In this document: positions 1-6,453 of the stretch, piece after piece
Numbering within the stretch: position 1 is the first letter of the stretch
Layout: the number at the start of each line of letters is the position of its first letter
DNA from: Gemmatimonadota bacterium
GTDB lineage: Bacteria > Gemmatimonadota > Gemmatimonadetes > Gemmatimonadales > Gemmatimonadaceae
Reading direction: 5' to 3'
NCBI GenBank assembly: GCA_003142495.1
Contig: PLMM01000355.1
Coordinates: 14,613-25,927, forward strand
Length of the DNA stretch: 11,315 bases
Position numbers and translations under genes: made by a program
Notes under the pieces: generated by a model
The model's input: the letters and a program-made list of their open reading frames with translations, nothing else
Database searches by the model: none
Told to the model about the DNA's origin: nothing

Positions 1-207
1 GCGCGCATCGCGACGGACAACGGACCGGAGACGACGACGGCGCTCATGAGCACCGCGGCGCACGCCGGCGTGCGCGTGCTTTCGCTCGCCGTGCAGAGCA
101 CCTCGCTCGACGATGTCTTTGTGCACTACACGGGACGACAGCTCCGCGACGCATTGCAGGAGCCGTCGGCGGCGGACAAGTCCGTCATGATCAACCGCGG
201 CCGATAG
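1..207 (+). CDS. ABC-2 type exporter ATP-binding protein, C-terminal fragment
   Basis: The first 68 codons of frame 1 are open and end in TAG. They encode the tail of a DrrA/YbhF-like ATPase of an ABC-2 exporter. The diagnostic stretch is SLDDVFVHYTGRQLRD, the usual C-terminal signature of this ATPase type. The Walker A, Walker B and signature motifs would lie upstream, outside the window. The protein would bind and hydrolyse ATP on the cytoplasmic face and power the permease encoded next. The stop codon sits 10 nt before the permease ATG, and the permease ribosome binding site (AGGAG) overlaps that stop, so the two genes are co-transcribed. The substrate cannot be told from this fragment. 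Confidence 0.85.
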   Translation, partial: ARIATDNGPETTTALMSTAAHAGVRVLSLAVQSTSLDDVFVHYTGRQLRDALQEPSAADKSVMINRGR

Positions 208-217
208 GAGAACGCGC

Positions 218-1333
218 ATGTATCGTACATGGGCCATCGTAGAGCGAGAGCTGCGCCGTTTCCGCCGCAGCCCGATGCTGATCGTCATGTCGCTCGTCAT
301 GCCGATCATCCAGCTCGTCGTGCTCGGCTACGCCTTCGGCGGACAGGTCAAGCATCTGAAGGTGGGGCTCGTCGATCAGGATCACGGCGTACCGGCGGTG
401 CGACTTCACGAGCTGTCGAACGCCGTGGCGGCCAATGCGAACACGTTCACGCCGCTGATGTACAACGACCTCGGCGCCGCACTCGGCGACCTGCGCAACG
501 GGCATCTCAATGGCGTTCTCGCGATCCCACCCGACTTCTCGCGGCGCCAGCTCGCCGGCGATGCGCCGCGCGTTGCGCTCATCGAGGACAACACGGACAA
601 CTTCGTGAGCGCGAGCCTCGCCGGCGCGTACTCGGGGCTCATCGCGTCGTACAATCAGCCGGCGGCGGCGCCACAGCGCGTGAGCCAGGAAACGACACTC
701 GATGTCGTCGAGATGTATCCGTACGTGCCGTACATTCAGTACTTGCTGCCGGGCTCCATCGTGATGTCGATCTTCATGATGGTGATGATCGGCGGTGGGA
801 TCATCTTCGTCGACGACAAGGCTCGCGGGCTGCACGAAGGCTATCTCGTCACTCCGATAACGCGACTCGAGCTCATCCTCGGCTTCAACCTCTCCGGGGC
901 GATCAAAGCGGTGCTCGCGGGGCTCGTGCTGATGACGATCGGCTCGCTGATCGCCGGCGTGCCGAATCCGTTCGACCCGCTGCGCCTCGTGCGCATGTTC
1001 GTCGTGATCGTGGTGACGGCGTTCGCGCTCGTGAGCATGATGTTCCTGCTCATGGTGCGCGTGAACGATCCCCTCATTCCGCGCGCGACCTTCGGCCTGC
1101 TCAACACGTTCCTCTACTTCCCGAGCGGTGCGGTCTATCCGACGCAGGCCTTTCCGGGGTGGATGCGCGTGATCTCGAGGATCGATCCGTTCACGTACGC
1201 GGTGCACGCGTTCAAGAGTCTCCTGCTCAAGAACACGGGCTTCGGCGCGATCGGCTACGACCTGCTCTACCTCATGCTCTTTTCGCTCGTCTCGATGACA
1301 CTGGCAACGAAGCTCTTCCGGCGCACGCTGTGA
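218..1333 (+). CDS. ABC-2 type transporter permease (YbhS/YbhR/DrrB-like)
   Basis: This 371-residue inner-membrane protein has the ABC-2 permease layout. A charged N-terminus (IVERELRRFRRSP) leads into TM1 at about 19-41. A large extracytoplasmic domain follows at about 45-170, then five more hydrophobic segments at about 175-198, 220-247, 258-280, 288-305 and 342-362. Large N-terminal ectodomains of this kind are typical of YbhS/YbhR and YhhJ permeases, which export drugs or other hydrophobic compounds with a membrane-fusion protein. The ATG is preceded by AGGAG, 8 nt away. It follows the ATPase gene directly and overlaps the TetR gene by 4 nt, so an operon is likely. Only one permease is visible, so it may work as a homodimer. 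The substrate is unknown. Confidence 0.9.
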   Translation: MYRTWAIVERELRRFRRSPMLIVMSLVMPIIQLVVLGYAFGGQVKHLKVGLVDQDHGVPAVRLHELSNAVAANANTFTPLMYNDLGAALGDLRNGHLNGVLAIPPDFSRRQLAGDAPRVALIEDNTDNFVSASLAGAYSGLIASYNQPAAAPQRVSQETTLDVVEMYPYVPYIQYLLPGSIVMSIFMMVMIGGGIIFVDDKARGLHEGYLVTPITRLELILGFNLSGAIKAVLAGLVLMTIGSLIAGVPNPFDPLRLVRMFVVIVVTAFALVSMMFLLMVRVNDPLIPRATFGLLNTFLYFPSGAVYPTQAFPGWMRVISRIDPFTYAVHAFKSLLLKNTGFGAIGYDLLYLMLFSLVSMTLATKLFRRTL

Positions 1334-1995
1334 CGAGCACGCCCGTTCAGATGGCGGACACGCACCAGCGGCTGCTCGACGCCGCGCAGCGACTCTTCAC
1401 GGAGCGCGGCTTCGCGAAGGTCACCGTGCGCGACATCACGAGTGAGGCGCAGGCGAATCTCGCGGCGGTGAGCTACCACTTCGGCGACAAGCTCGGGCTG
1501 TACGAGTCGGTGCTCGAGATGGGGCTTCGATTCGCGCTCGAGCTCAACGAGAGCACGATGCTTCCGCGCGAGGGCCACAACGCGGAAGAGTGCCTGCGCT
1601 ACTACGTGCAGCACTATCTCCCGCGCATCATCCACGCGGACACTCGGGGATGGATCTACCAGCTCCTCAAGCACGAGTCAGCCGATCCTACTCCTGTGGC
1701 GCGCAGATACGTGCAGCAGGCGATCATGCCGCGCATCGAATATCTGATCGGCGTGGTGCGCGATCTGTTCGGCGATGGCGCGTCGCCAGACCGCATAGGG
1801 CGATGCGTTACGAGCATTCAGGCGCAGTGCCTCTTCTATCTTCCCGATCCGTTCAAATCGATGGTGCGCCCGGGCTGGCAGCCGCACACCGAGGAAGAGA
1901 TTCGGGATACGGCCGAGCACATTGCGGAATTCTCGCTCGCGGGGATTCGCGCGATGGCGAATCTGCGGCGCGGGCCGCGCGTGCGGCCGCGGTAG
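1330..1995 (+). CDS. TetR/AcrR-family repressor, CecR-like
   Basis: The protein has 221 residues from a GTG that overlaps the permease stop (GTGA). An in-frame ATG at 1351 would give 214 residues and is equally possible, since neither has a clear ribosome binding site. The TetR DNA-binding domain covers about residues 12-58, with the helix-turn-helix ending in the typical VSYHFGDK. The C-terminal ligand domain resembles the CecR (DUF1956) class in motifs such as YQLLKHESADPTP and SIQAQCLFY. In E. coli, CecR controls the ybhGFSR ABC exporter, so finding a CecR-like gene at the end of an ATPase-permease operon fits local autoregulation of export. The inducing ligand is unknown. Confidence is high for TetR family and moderate for the CecR subgroup. 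Confidence 0.88.
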   Translation: MTSTPVQMADTHQRLLDAAQRLFTERGFAKVTVRDITSEAQANLAAVSYHFGDKLGLYESVLEMGLRFALELNESTMLPREGHNAEECLRYYVQHYLPRIIHADTRGWIYQLLKHESADPTPVARRYVQQAIMPRIEYLIGVVRDLFGDGASPDRIGRCVTSIQAQCLFYLPDPFKSMVRPGWQPHTEEEIRDTAEHIAEFSLAGIRAMANLRRGPRVRPR

Positions 1996-2014
1996 GCGCG
2001 CGACTAGTGCGCGC
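1996..2014. terminator. Possible GC hairpin between convergent genes
   Basis: A 6-bp GCGCGC stem (1996-2001 with 2009-2014) around a 7-nt loop lies in the 8-nt gap and stop codon between the convergent TetR and S24 genes. There is no T-run. In such GC-rich DNA a 6-bp GCGCGC match could be chance. Confidence 0.2.
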
Positions 2015-2687
2015 ACCACCGCATCACCACCGTCCCGACGATCAGCGTGTCGTCGCGCGGAATGGAGAACGCCGCGAACTCAGGGTTGAGCGAGCGCAGC
2101 TCGATCGCGCGGCGCGAGAGACGCCCCACCGCCTTCACCACGTAGCCCTCCTCGGGGCGCCGCGCGACGACCATCGAGTCGCGCCGCACCAGCGAGCCCA
2201 CGCTCACGAGCACGACATCGCCCGCGTGTAGCGCGGGCTCCATGCTGCTCCCGCTCACCGTGAGCGCGACGTACTTGTGCCCCGCCGCGAGCGACTGTGG
2301 AAGCTCGATCCAGCGCTCGCACGGCTCGTCCCACAGCTCGCGCCCCACGCCGGCGGCGACGCCGAGCTCCGGCCACGGCACGAGCCGCTCGCGCACCACA
2401 CCATCGGCGCGAGAATCGTGCACGATGGGATCTTCGCGCGCCGCGGCGACGCCGAGCCGAGTGGCGAGCACGAGCGCCTGCATGCGCCGCGCGAACCGCT
2501 CCGCTCGTGCTTCCGTCGCACGACGCTCGCCGCTTCGCTGTCCTGCGCGCGCGTCGCGTGCAAGCCACTCGTGAAATTCTCCCACGCCCCTATCGGCGGT
2601 AGCTGTCATGACCGCGAGCCGTGCCAGCGCATCCATCTCGCGCTCGCGTCGCTCCTGCCTGTCGCCCGCGAATTCAGTGGTGTCCAT
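2004..2687 (-). CDS. LexA/UmuD-like autoprotease (peptidase S24 domain) with unknown N-terminus
   Basis: The C-terminal half of this 227-residue protein is a clear S24 (LexA/UmuD/CI) self-cleaving domain. The cleavage-site motif VAAG puts the scissile Ala112-Gly113 bond near residue 112. The nucleophile is Ser148 in VSGSSMEP and the general base is Lys185 in GYVVKAV. The Ser-Lys spacing is 37 residues, the same as S119-K156 of E. coli LexA, and the cleavage bond lies 36 residues before the Ser (35 in LexA). ELRSLNPEF also matches the LexA substrate region. The first 100 residues are charged and probably helical but show no LexA-type helix-turn-helix. Its ATG lies inside the last codons of the sigma gene (14-nt overlap), implying translational coupling. 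Inference: it could be a RecA-triggered regulator, perhaps of that sigma factor. A UmuD-like role cannot be excluded. Confidence 0.85.
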   Translation of the reverse strand: MDTTEFAGDRQERREREMDALARLAVMTATADRGVGEFHEWLARDARAGQRSGERRATEARAERFARRMQALVLATRLGVAAAREDPIVHDSRADGVVRERLVPWPELGVAAGVGRELWDEPCERWIELPQSLAAGHKYVALTVSGSSMEPALHAGDVVLVSVGSLVRRDSMVVARRPEEGYVVKAVGRLSRRAIELRSLNPEFAAFSIPRDDTLIVGTVVMRWCAH

Positions 2688-3510
2688 GTGTGCCCCCTGG
2701 TTCGGCCGCGCGCGATCGAAGTGCGGCCGCGATGTCTTCGGATTTCATGTACCGTGTTCCTCCCGCATCCCCCGAGCTCCTGCGGAAGAACGCGACCAGC
2801 TCCTCACGCTCGGCCCCCGCGCATTCGTGCACGTGGCGGAGCGCACGCTCGCGAAGCCGGCTCCGCGTGCGCGAGAGCCGCACCTTCGCCGCGGAGTAGT
2901 TGATGCCGAGCCACGGCGCGACGTCGCGCATCGGCACCGCGTTCCCAACCCACGTGAGCATCTGCCGCTCGTCGGAGGTGAGCTCGGCGTCGAGCACGGC
3001 GGCGAGTCGAGCGATGGCCGGGGAGACTGTCGACACATCGCCGTTCTCACCACCGCTCGCGCGAACCGCGCTCTCGGAGCACGTCGCGAGCACCATTCGC
3101 TCGCTCGTCGCCGCGTCGCTCGAGATCGCGCGTGTATCGCGCTGGTCGCGCCGAGCGGCGGAGCGGTGGGCAGTGAGCATGCGATTCCGGAAGGCGCGCT
3201 GGATGTACGAGTGAATGTCGCGCACATCGTCGCGTGGCTTCGTGCGCGCGCGCTTCTCATCGGAGATCAGCGAGAGGACGACGTCGGAGAGCACGTCGTG
3301 CGCGTCGTCCTCCCAGCTCTCGAGTGAGACGCCGGCGCGCACGGCATAGCGCGCGAGGAGTGGCTCGAAGCGCGCGTAGAATTCGCGCAGCGCTTCGAAG
3401 CTTCCCTTTCGCACGGCGGCAACGAGCTCCGCATTGCTCGTCGCGCGCCAGCGCATGCGTTCCGCGAGCCGCTCGCTGCGCGTGTCATCCGGTCGATCTC
3501 GTTTGATCAT
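2674..3510 (-). CDS. ECF-like RNA polymerase sigma factor
   Basis: The 278-residue protein has a sigma-70 region 2 at about residues 27-112, including SLESWEDDAHDVLSDVVLSL and YIQRAFRNRMLTAHR. It has a region 4 at about 162-214 with the helix-turn-helix PMRDVAPWLGINYSAAKVRLSRTRSRLRE split by a typical turn. Between them is a low-complexity acidic/serine linker of about 45 residues. A C-terminal tail of about 60 residues after region 4 is unusual for a minimal ECF factor (about 170-200 residues) and could bind a partner. The ATG is preceded by GGAGG, 9 nt away. The gene lies 40 nt downstream of the annealing-like gene and overlaps the S24 gene by 14 nt. No zinc-binding anti-sigma gene is adjacent, which makes the S24 protein the natural candidate partner. 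The subfamily is not recognised. Confidence 0.82.
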   Translation of the reverse strand: MIKRDRPDDTRSERLAERMRWRATSNAELVAAVRKGSFEALREFYARFEPLLARYAVRAGVSLESWEDDAHDVLSDVVLSLISDEKRARTKPRDDVRDIHSYIQRAFRNRMLTAHRSAARRDQRDTRAISSDAATSERMVLATCSESAVRASGGENGDVSTVSPAIARLAAVLDAELTSDERQMLTWVGNAVPMRDVAPWLGINYSAAKVRLSRTRSRLRERALRHVHECAGAEREELVAFFRRSSGDAGGTRYMKSEDIAAALRSRAAEPGGTHGHH

Positions 3511-3550
3511 CTGTCCTCGCCTCCGTCGCTACAGTGAAGACGCCGGAGGG

Positions 3551-4186
3551 TTACACGGCCCCGATGCGCTGGCGCGGATGGCGACGGAGCCACGCGCGCA
3601 GCCGGCTCGCTAGTCGCGCGAGATCGGCGTGCGAGGGGGGTTCTGCGAGGAGTCGCGCGCTCGCGTGCGCCGCGCGCGCGGGGCGCATGCCCGCATGGCG
3701 GGCGAGGGCAAGCAGCGAGAGGAGGTCGCCGAGTGCGTCGGCGCGCGACTGGAGCGGCGGGGTATGGGGCGCCGCTGCGGGTTGAGGCGGCGCCGATCGC
3801 GGTCGCGCGGGGGCGACTCGGAGCGGCGGAGCGGCCTGCCTCGCGCGCGCCGCGCGAACCATCTCCTCTCGGCTCGGACGCTCGGCGCTCGCCGTGAAGC
3901 CCAGGTTTGCCAGGGCGCGCCCGATGGCGGATGTCTCGGTGTTCTCGAGGCAGGCGACGGCGTTGACGTCACCATCGCCTTCGCGCTCGAGCGCCCATCC
4001 TGTTGCGGCGGGATTCTGCTCGTCGGCGGTGCGATAGACGCGCGCGCGGAAGATCACGGCGTTTGCGTCGCGCTCGACGAGCGAGGTGATGATGCGGCCG
4101 GCGGGGTAACGCTCATAGAAGAGGGTGACGCGGCGGGCGACGGGAGCGTAGCGATCCAGATCGTAGCCATTCTCTGCTTTAGGCAT
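3551..4186 (-). CDS. Phage-type protein resembling ssDNA-annealing (Rad52/Sak-like) families
   Basis: From the preferred ATG at 4186 (GAGG 9 nt upstream) the product has 211 residues. An ATG at 4219 would add 11 residues but lacks a ribosome binding site. The N-terminal domain (residues 8-100) opens with YAPVARRVTLFYERYPAG and ends with ENTETSAIGRALANLGF. This arrangement is known to me from hypothetical proteins in phages and mobile elements, and the ETSAIGRAL stretch recalls the motif of Rad52/ERF-type annealing proteins. A Pro/Ala-rich linker (about 115-147) leads to a small helical C-terminal domain (about 148-205) rich in Arg and Leu. It is the first gene of a minus-strand cluster with the sigma and S24 genes. 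The function is inferred only from motif resemblance, so a general nucleic-acid-binding role is as far as I would go. Confidence 0.6.
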   Translation of the reverse strand: MPKAENGYDLDRYAPVARRVTLFYERYPAGRIITSLVERDANAVIFRARVYRTADEQNPAATGWALEREGDGDVNAVACLENTETSAIGRALANLGFTASAERPSREEMVRAARARQAAPPLRVAPARPRSAPPQPAAAPHTPPLQSRADALGDLLSLLALARHAGMRPARAAHASARLLAEPPSHADLARLASRLRAWLRRHPRQRIGAV

Positions 4187-4279
4187 AGCGGTGATCCTCG
4201 GTGCGTTCGACGGATGCATCTGGGTAGCGCACGTTATACCGAACAGATACCGAAAGCAAGAGGGGAGTTATAAGTCATT
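4187..4279. promoter_or_regulatory. Divergent promoter region between annealing-like gene and toxin-antitoxin operon
   Basis: This 93-nt region is clearly more AT-rich than its surroundings. On the minus strand, TTGCTT and TATAAC (4234-4239), 15 nt apart, could be the -35 and -10 for the annealing-like gene, about 50 nt from its ATG. On the plus strand, TATAAG at 4269-4274 could be a -10 placing the start of transcription at about 4281. That is practically on the GTG of the antitoxin and would suggest a leaderless message. Both are guesses by eye. Confidence 0.4.
4236..4254. repeat. Tandem ATACCGAA half-sites, candidate operator
   Basis: ATACCGAA occurs twice, at 4236-4243 and 4247-4254, so the starts are 11 bp apart, one helical turn. 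The pair lies between the two divergent genes and inside the putative minus-strand promoter spacer. Xre-type antitoxins commonly bind repeats in their own promoter, so this is a candidate binding site for the 4280-4726 product. It could instead serve the S24 or sigma protein. Confidence 0.4.
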
Positions 4280-4726
4280 GTGCTAACAGGAGTTACGGCG
4301 AAAATAACGGGCTGGGTGAGGGGAAATCATGCACGGAGCGGTCGCGGCAGGGGCCACGCGCGCGAGCGACTCAGCCCCGCCGCGCTCAAGGCCTTCTTCG
4401 CGATCGTCGATCGCTGGGCCGTGCGCGACGAAGACGCCCGCTCCCTTCTCGGCGGCATCAGCAACGGGCCGTACTACGAGCTCAAGAAACATCCCGCCGG
4501 CCGCGTGCTCGACGCCGACCGGCTGCTCCGCACCTCGTATCTCATTGGCATCTACAAGGCGCTCAACATCCTCCACTCACGCGCACTCGCCGATGAGTGG
4601 GTGCAGCTCCCGAACACCAATCGCATTTTCGGTGGACTCACGCCGCTCGCCTACATGCTCAAGGGCGGCGTCACTGCGATGCAGACCGTGCGGCGCCTCC
4701 TCGACGCGCGGCGCGGCGGAATGTGA
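4280..4726 (+). CDS. Xre/MbcA/ParS-type antitoxin (DUF2384)
   Basis: This 148-residue protein is the antitoxin of an Xre-RES pair. Residues about 31-90 form an Xre-like helical DNA-binding domain (LSPAALKAFFAIVDRW, then DARSLLGGISNGPYYELKK). Residues about 105-145 are the ParS/MbcA toxin-binding domain, with the typical order W-V-Q-L-PN-FGG-TPLAYML-GG and a C-terminal helix. These antitoxins bind and block the RES toxin and repress their own operon. The start is GTG at 4280, with a purine-rich GGGGAG 12 nt upstream. A second in-frame GTG at 4316 would remove 12 non-conserved residues. Its last bases, ATGTGA, contain the GTG of the toxin gene, so translation is tightly coupled. Confidence 0.88.
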   Translation: MLTGVTAKITGWVRGNHARSGRGRGHARERLSPAALKAFFAIVDRWAVRDEDARSLLGGISNGPYYELKKHPAGRVLDADRLLRTSYLIGIYKALNILHSRALADEWVQLPNTNRIFGGLTPLAYMLKGGVTAMQTVRRLLDARRGGM

Positions 4727-5415
4727 GAGCGCTTCCGCCAACCTCGCTCGTGCGCCGCAACGACACGCATCGCCTCATCCCCTCGCAGCATCGCGACGAG
4801 GGGCGCTCGGTGCTCGCGCTCCTCACCAATAGCGACGCAGAGCTCGCGGATCTCTTCGATCTCGACAACGCGACGAACGATCGCCTCCTCGCCGAGAACG
4901 ATCTGCTCCCCGGCATCGCGAAGCACGAGCTCCTCTTCGGCCTTCCCTACTACCGCACGGTCAACCCCTCGTTCACCCACGCGCATCCACTCGGCAGCCG
5001 CCTCAGCGGCCCCGATCGCGGCGCGTGGTACGCGGCATTCGAGATCCGCACGGCGCAGGCCGAGGTGGCGTTCCATCGAACGATTCACCTCGCGGAGATC
5101 GGCCGCGTCGAGGATGAGGTGACATTCGACGACTATCTCGCGGACTACAGCTGCGAGCTTCACGATCTGCGGAAGGGCGCAGCGTTCGCGCCCTATCTCG
5201 ATCCAGCGAGCTACGTCTCGTCGCAAACGCTCGGCGCGCGCCTCCTCGATGCCGGATCGCTCGGCGTGATCTATCCGAGCGTGCGCCGCGCGGGCGGAAC
5301 GTGCATGGCGTGCTTCCGGCCGGCGCTCGTGATGAACGTGCGGCGCGCGAAGACGTATCGGATGCGATGGAGCGGGAAGGAGACGCCGGTGATTACGGTG
5401 GATGTGGCGTCGTAG
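4723..5415 (+). CDS. RES-domain toxin (NAD+-consuming)
   Basis: The 230-residue product carries the RES domain that gives the family its name. Arg93 lies in GSRLSGPDRG, Tyr103 in WYAAFEI, Glu114 in AQAEVAFH, and Ser186 in GVIYPSVRRAGG. RES toxins such as MbcT and the Pseudomonas Res protein degrade NAD+ and stop growth until the antitoxin binds them. The N-terminal 75 residues before YYRTV are extra compared with the shortest family members (about 145-190 residues) and resemble nothing I know. The start is GTG at 4723, overlapping the antitoxin stop. No internal ATG would keep the domain intact, which supports this start. All key residues are present, so the toxin should be active. It converges on nfo with a 21-nt gap. 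Confidence 0.88.
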   Translation: MRALPPTSLVRRNDTHRLIPSQHRDEGRSVLALLTNSDAELADLFDLDNATNDRLLAENDLLPGIAKHELLFGLPYYRTVNPSFTHAHPLGSRLSGPDRGAWYAAFEIRTAQAEVAFHRTIHLAEIGRVEDEVTFDDYLADYSCELHDLRKGAAFAPYLDPASYVSSQTLGARLLDAGSLGVIYPSVRRAGGTCMACFRPALVMNVRRAKTYRMRWSGKETPVITVDVAS

Positions 5416-5425
5416 CGCACGCCAT

Positions 5426-5446
5426 GGCGAAGGTCCCTACTTCGCC
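5426..5446. terminator. Hairpin between convergent RES toxin and nfo genes
   Basis: A 7-bp stem, GGCGAAG (5426-5432) with CTTCGCC (5440-5446), has a 7-nt loop just after the toxin stop and across the nfo stop codon. It could serve both strands. There is no T-run, so intrinsic termination is uncertain. Confidence 0.3.
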
Positions 5447-6330
5447 GCCATCCCCTTCAACAGCTTCATCATCTTCACGTCGTACGGATCCGGCGTCGCA
5501 TCATCGTCCGCGATCTCGAAGTTCTCCTGCGGCGTCTCGAGAATCAGCGGCACCTGCTTCGCGCGCTTGTCCGCGAGCAGCCAGCCGAACGCCTCCTTCC
5601 CGATCTTCCCCTCGCCGATCAGCATGTGGCGATCCTTGTTCGAGCCGAGCGCGCCCTCGCTGTCGTTCAAGTGAAAGAATGACGGCGGCGCTCCCGCCGC
5701 CTCCTCGAAGTCATCGAGAATCTTCGTCAGCGCAGCCTTCGACTCACTGATGTCGTGCCCCGCCGCGAACAAGTGACAGGTATCGAGCCCGAAGCCCGTG
5801 CGCTCGCGCAGCGACGCCGGCATATCTTCCAGCATCATCCCGATCTCCTCCGGCGTGCGTCCCATCGTGAGCCCCGCGCCAGCAGTGTTCTCGATCAGCA
5901 CGCGCGTCTCTCCCTTCACGGTTTTGAGCGCGTGCGTGATCGCCTTCGCCACGCGCTTTGCCGCCGCTGCGCGATCGCCGCCCGTTGCCGCGCCCGGATG
6001 AAAGCAGAGCTGTCCGATGCCGAGCGCGGTCGTGCGCTCGAGCTCCTTCGCAAGCCCGTCGCGCGCACGCCCCCACTTCTCCTCGTCGTTCGACGCCGTA
6101 TTCAACACATACGCCGAGTGCACCAGTACGTGCTCCGGCTTGATCCTGGACTTCTCGAGCGCGGCCTTGAAGCGCTCGACGCGCTCCGGCCGAATCGACT
6201 GCTTGTCGCCGTAGAATTTCGGAATCGCCGTGAAGATCTGCAGCGCCGTCATGCCGCCGTTCCCCGCGCGGAGGGCCGCCATGTCGATTCCACCGTTGTC
6301 AACCGTGTGTGCGCCGAGCAAGAGTGGCAT
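5437..6330 (-). CDS. nfo: Endonuclease IV (deoxyribonuclease IV, AP endonuclease family 2)
   Basis: The 297-residue protein is a full-length Nfo, a TIM-barrel enzyme that nicks DNA 5' of abasic sites and removes blocked 3' ends in base excision repair. All nine metal ligands of the E. coli enzyme can be placed: His71, His111 (FHPGA), Glu147 (LIENTAG), Asp183 and His186 (GLDTCHLFAAGHD), His220 (FFHLNDSEG), Asp233 and His235 (KDRHMLIGEG), and Glu265 (LILETP). The signature blocks occur in the usual order and spacing. The ATG at 6330 starts MPLLLGAHT, matching the family N-terminus; only a weak ribosome binding site (TGGGC) precedes it. It is divergent from pruA with a 123-nt gap and appears to stand alone. 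Its closeness to the LexA-like and annealing-like genes may be coincidence. Confidence 0.95.
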   Translation of the reverse strand: MPLLLGAHTVDNGGIDMAALRAGNGGMTALQIFTAIPKFYGDKQSIRPERVERFKAALEKSRIKPEHVLVHSAYVLNTASNDEEKWGRARDGLAKELERTTALGIGQLCFHPGAATGGDRAAAAKRVAKAITHALKTVKGETRVLIENTAGAGLTMGRTPEEIGMMLEDMPASLRERTGFGLDTCHLFAAGHDISESKAALTKILDDFEEAAGAPPSFFHLNDSEGALGSNKDRHMLIGEGKIGKEAFGWLLADKRAKQVPLILETPQENFEIADDDATPDPYDVKMMKLLKGMAAK

Positions 6331-6453
6331 GTGCCCATTGGGTTGAGAGCTTGCGTGCGACGGCGTGCGCCTTGCACCTTTTCTGTTCTGCCTGCGGCCT
6401 GCAGCCCTGCATTGGGTGATGCGCGCGCCCCTCTAGAATAGCGATTCGTCGTC
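6331..6453. promoter_or_regulatory. Divergent nfo-pruA promoter region
   Basis: For the plus strand, TTGGGT (6412-6417) and TAGAAT (6434-6439) with a 16-nt spacer are a possible -35/-10 pair. Transcription would then begin near 6446, only about 8 nt before the ATG at 6454. This favours either a leaderless message or the downstream ATG at 6556 as the true pruA start. No convincing nfo promoter was seen. Confidence 0.3.

Noticed and set aside
191..1207. A 338-codon open frame on the minus strand opposite the ABC permease
   Set aside because: Its translation is dominated by Arg, His, Glu and Asp with no domain or membrane pattern. It is the mirror of codon bias in the real permease gene.
229..1329. 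An upstream extension of the TetR frame through the permease gene
   Set aside because: The translation over this stretch is Arg/Ala-rich shadow sequence. TetR homology begins only after about 1351, and the permease in the other frame is certain.
2608..3327. A 239-codon plus-strand open frame opposite the sigma gene
   Set aside because: The sigma factor on the other strand has clear regions 2 and 4; this frame is its Arg/Ala/His-rich shadow.
2004..5415. A complete prophage or integrative element
   Set aside because: There is no integrase, terminase, capsid or attachment-site repeat. Only phage-flavoured genes are present, so an element boundary cannot be supported.
5755..6441. A 228-codon plus-strand open frame opposite nfo
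   Set aside because: Nfo on the minus strand has all nine catalytic ligands; the opposing translation has no recognisable content.
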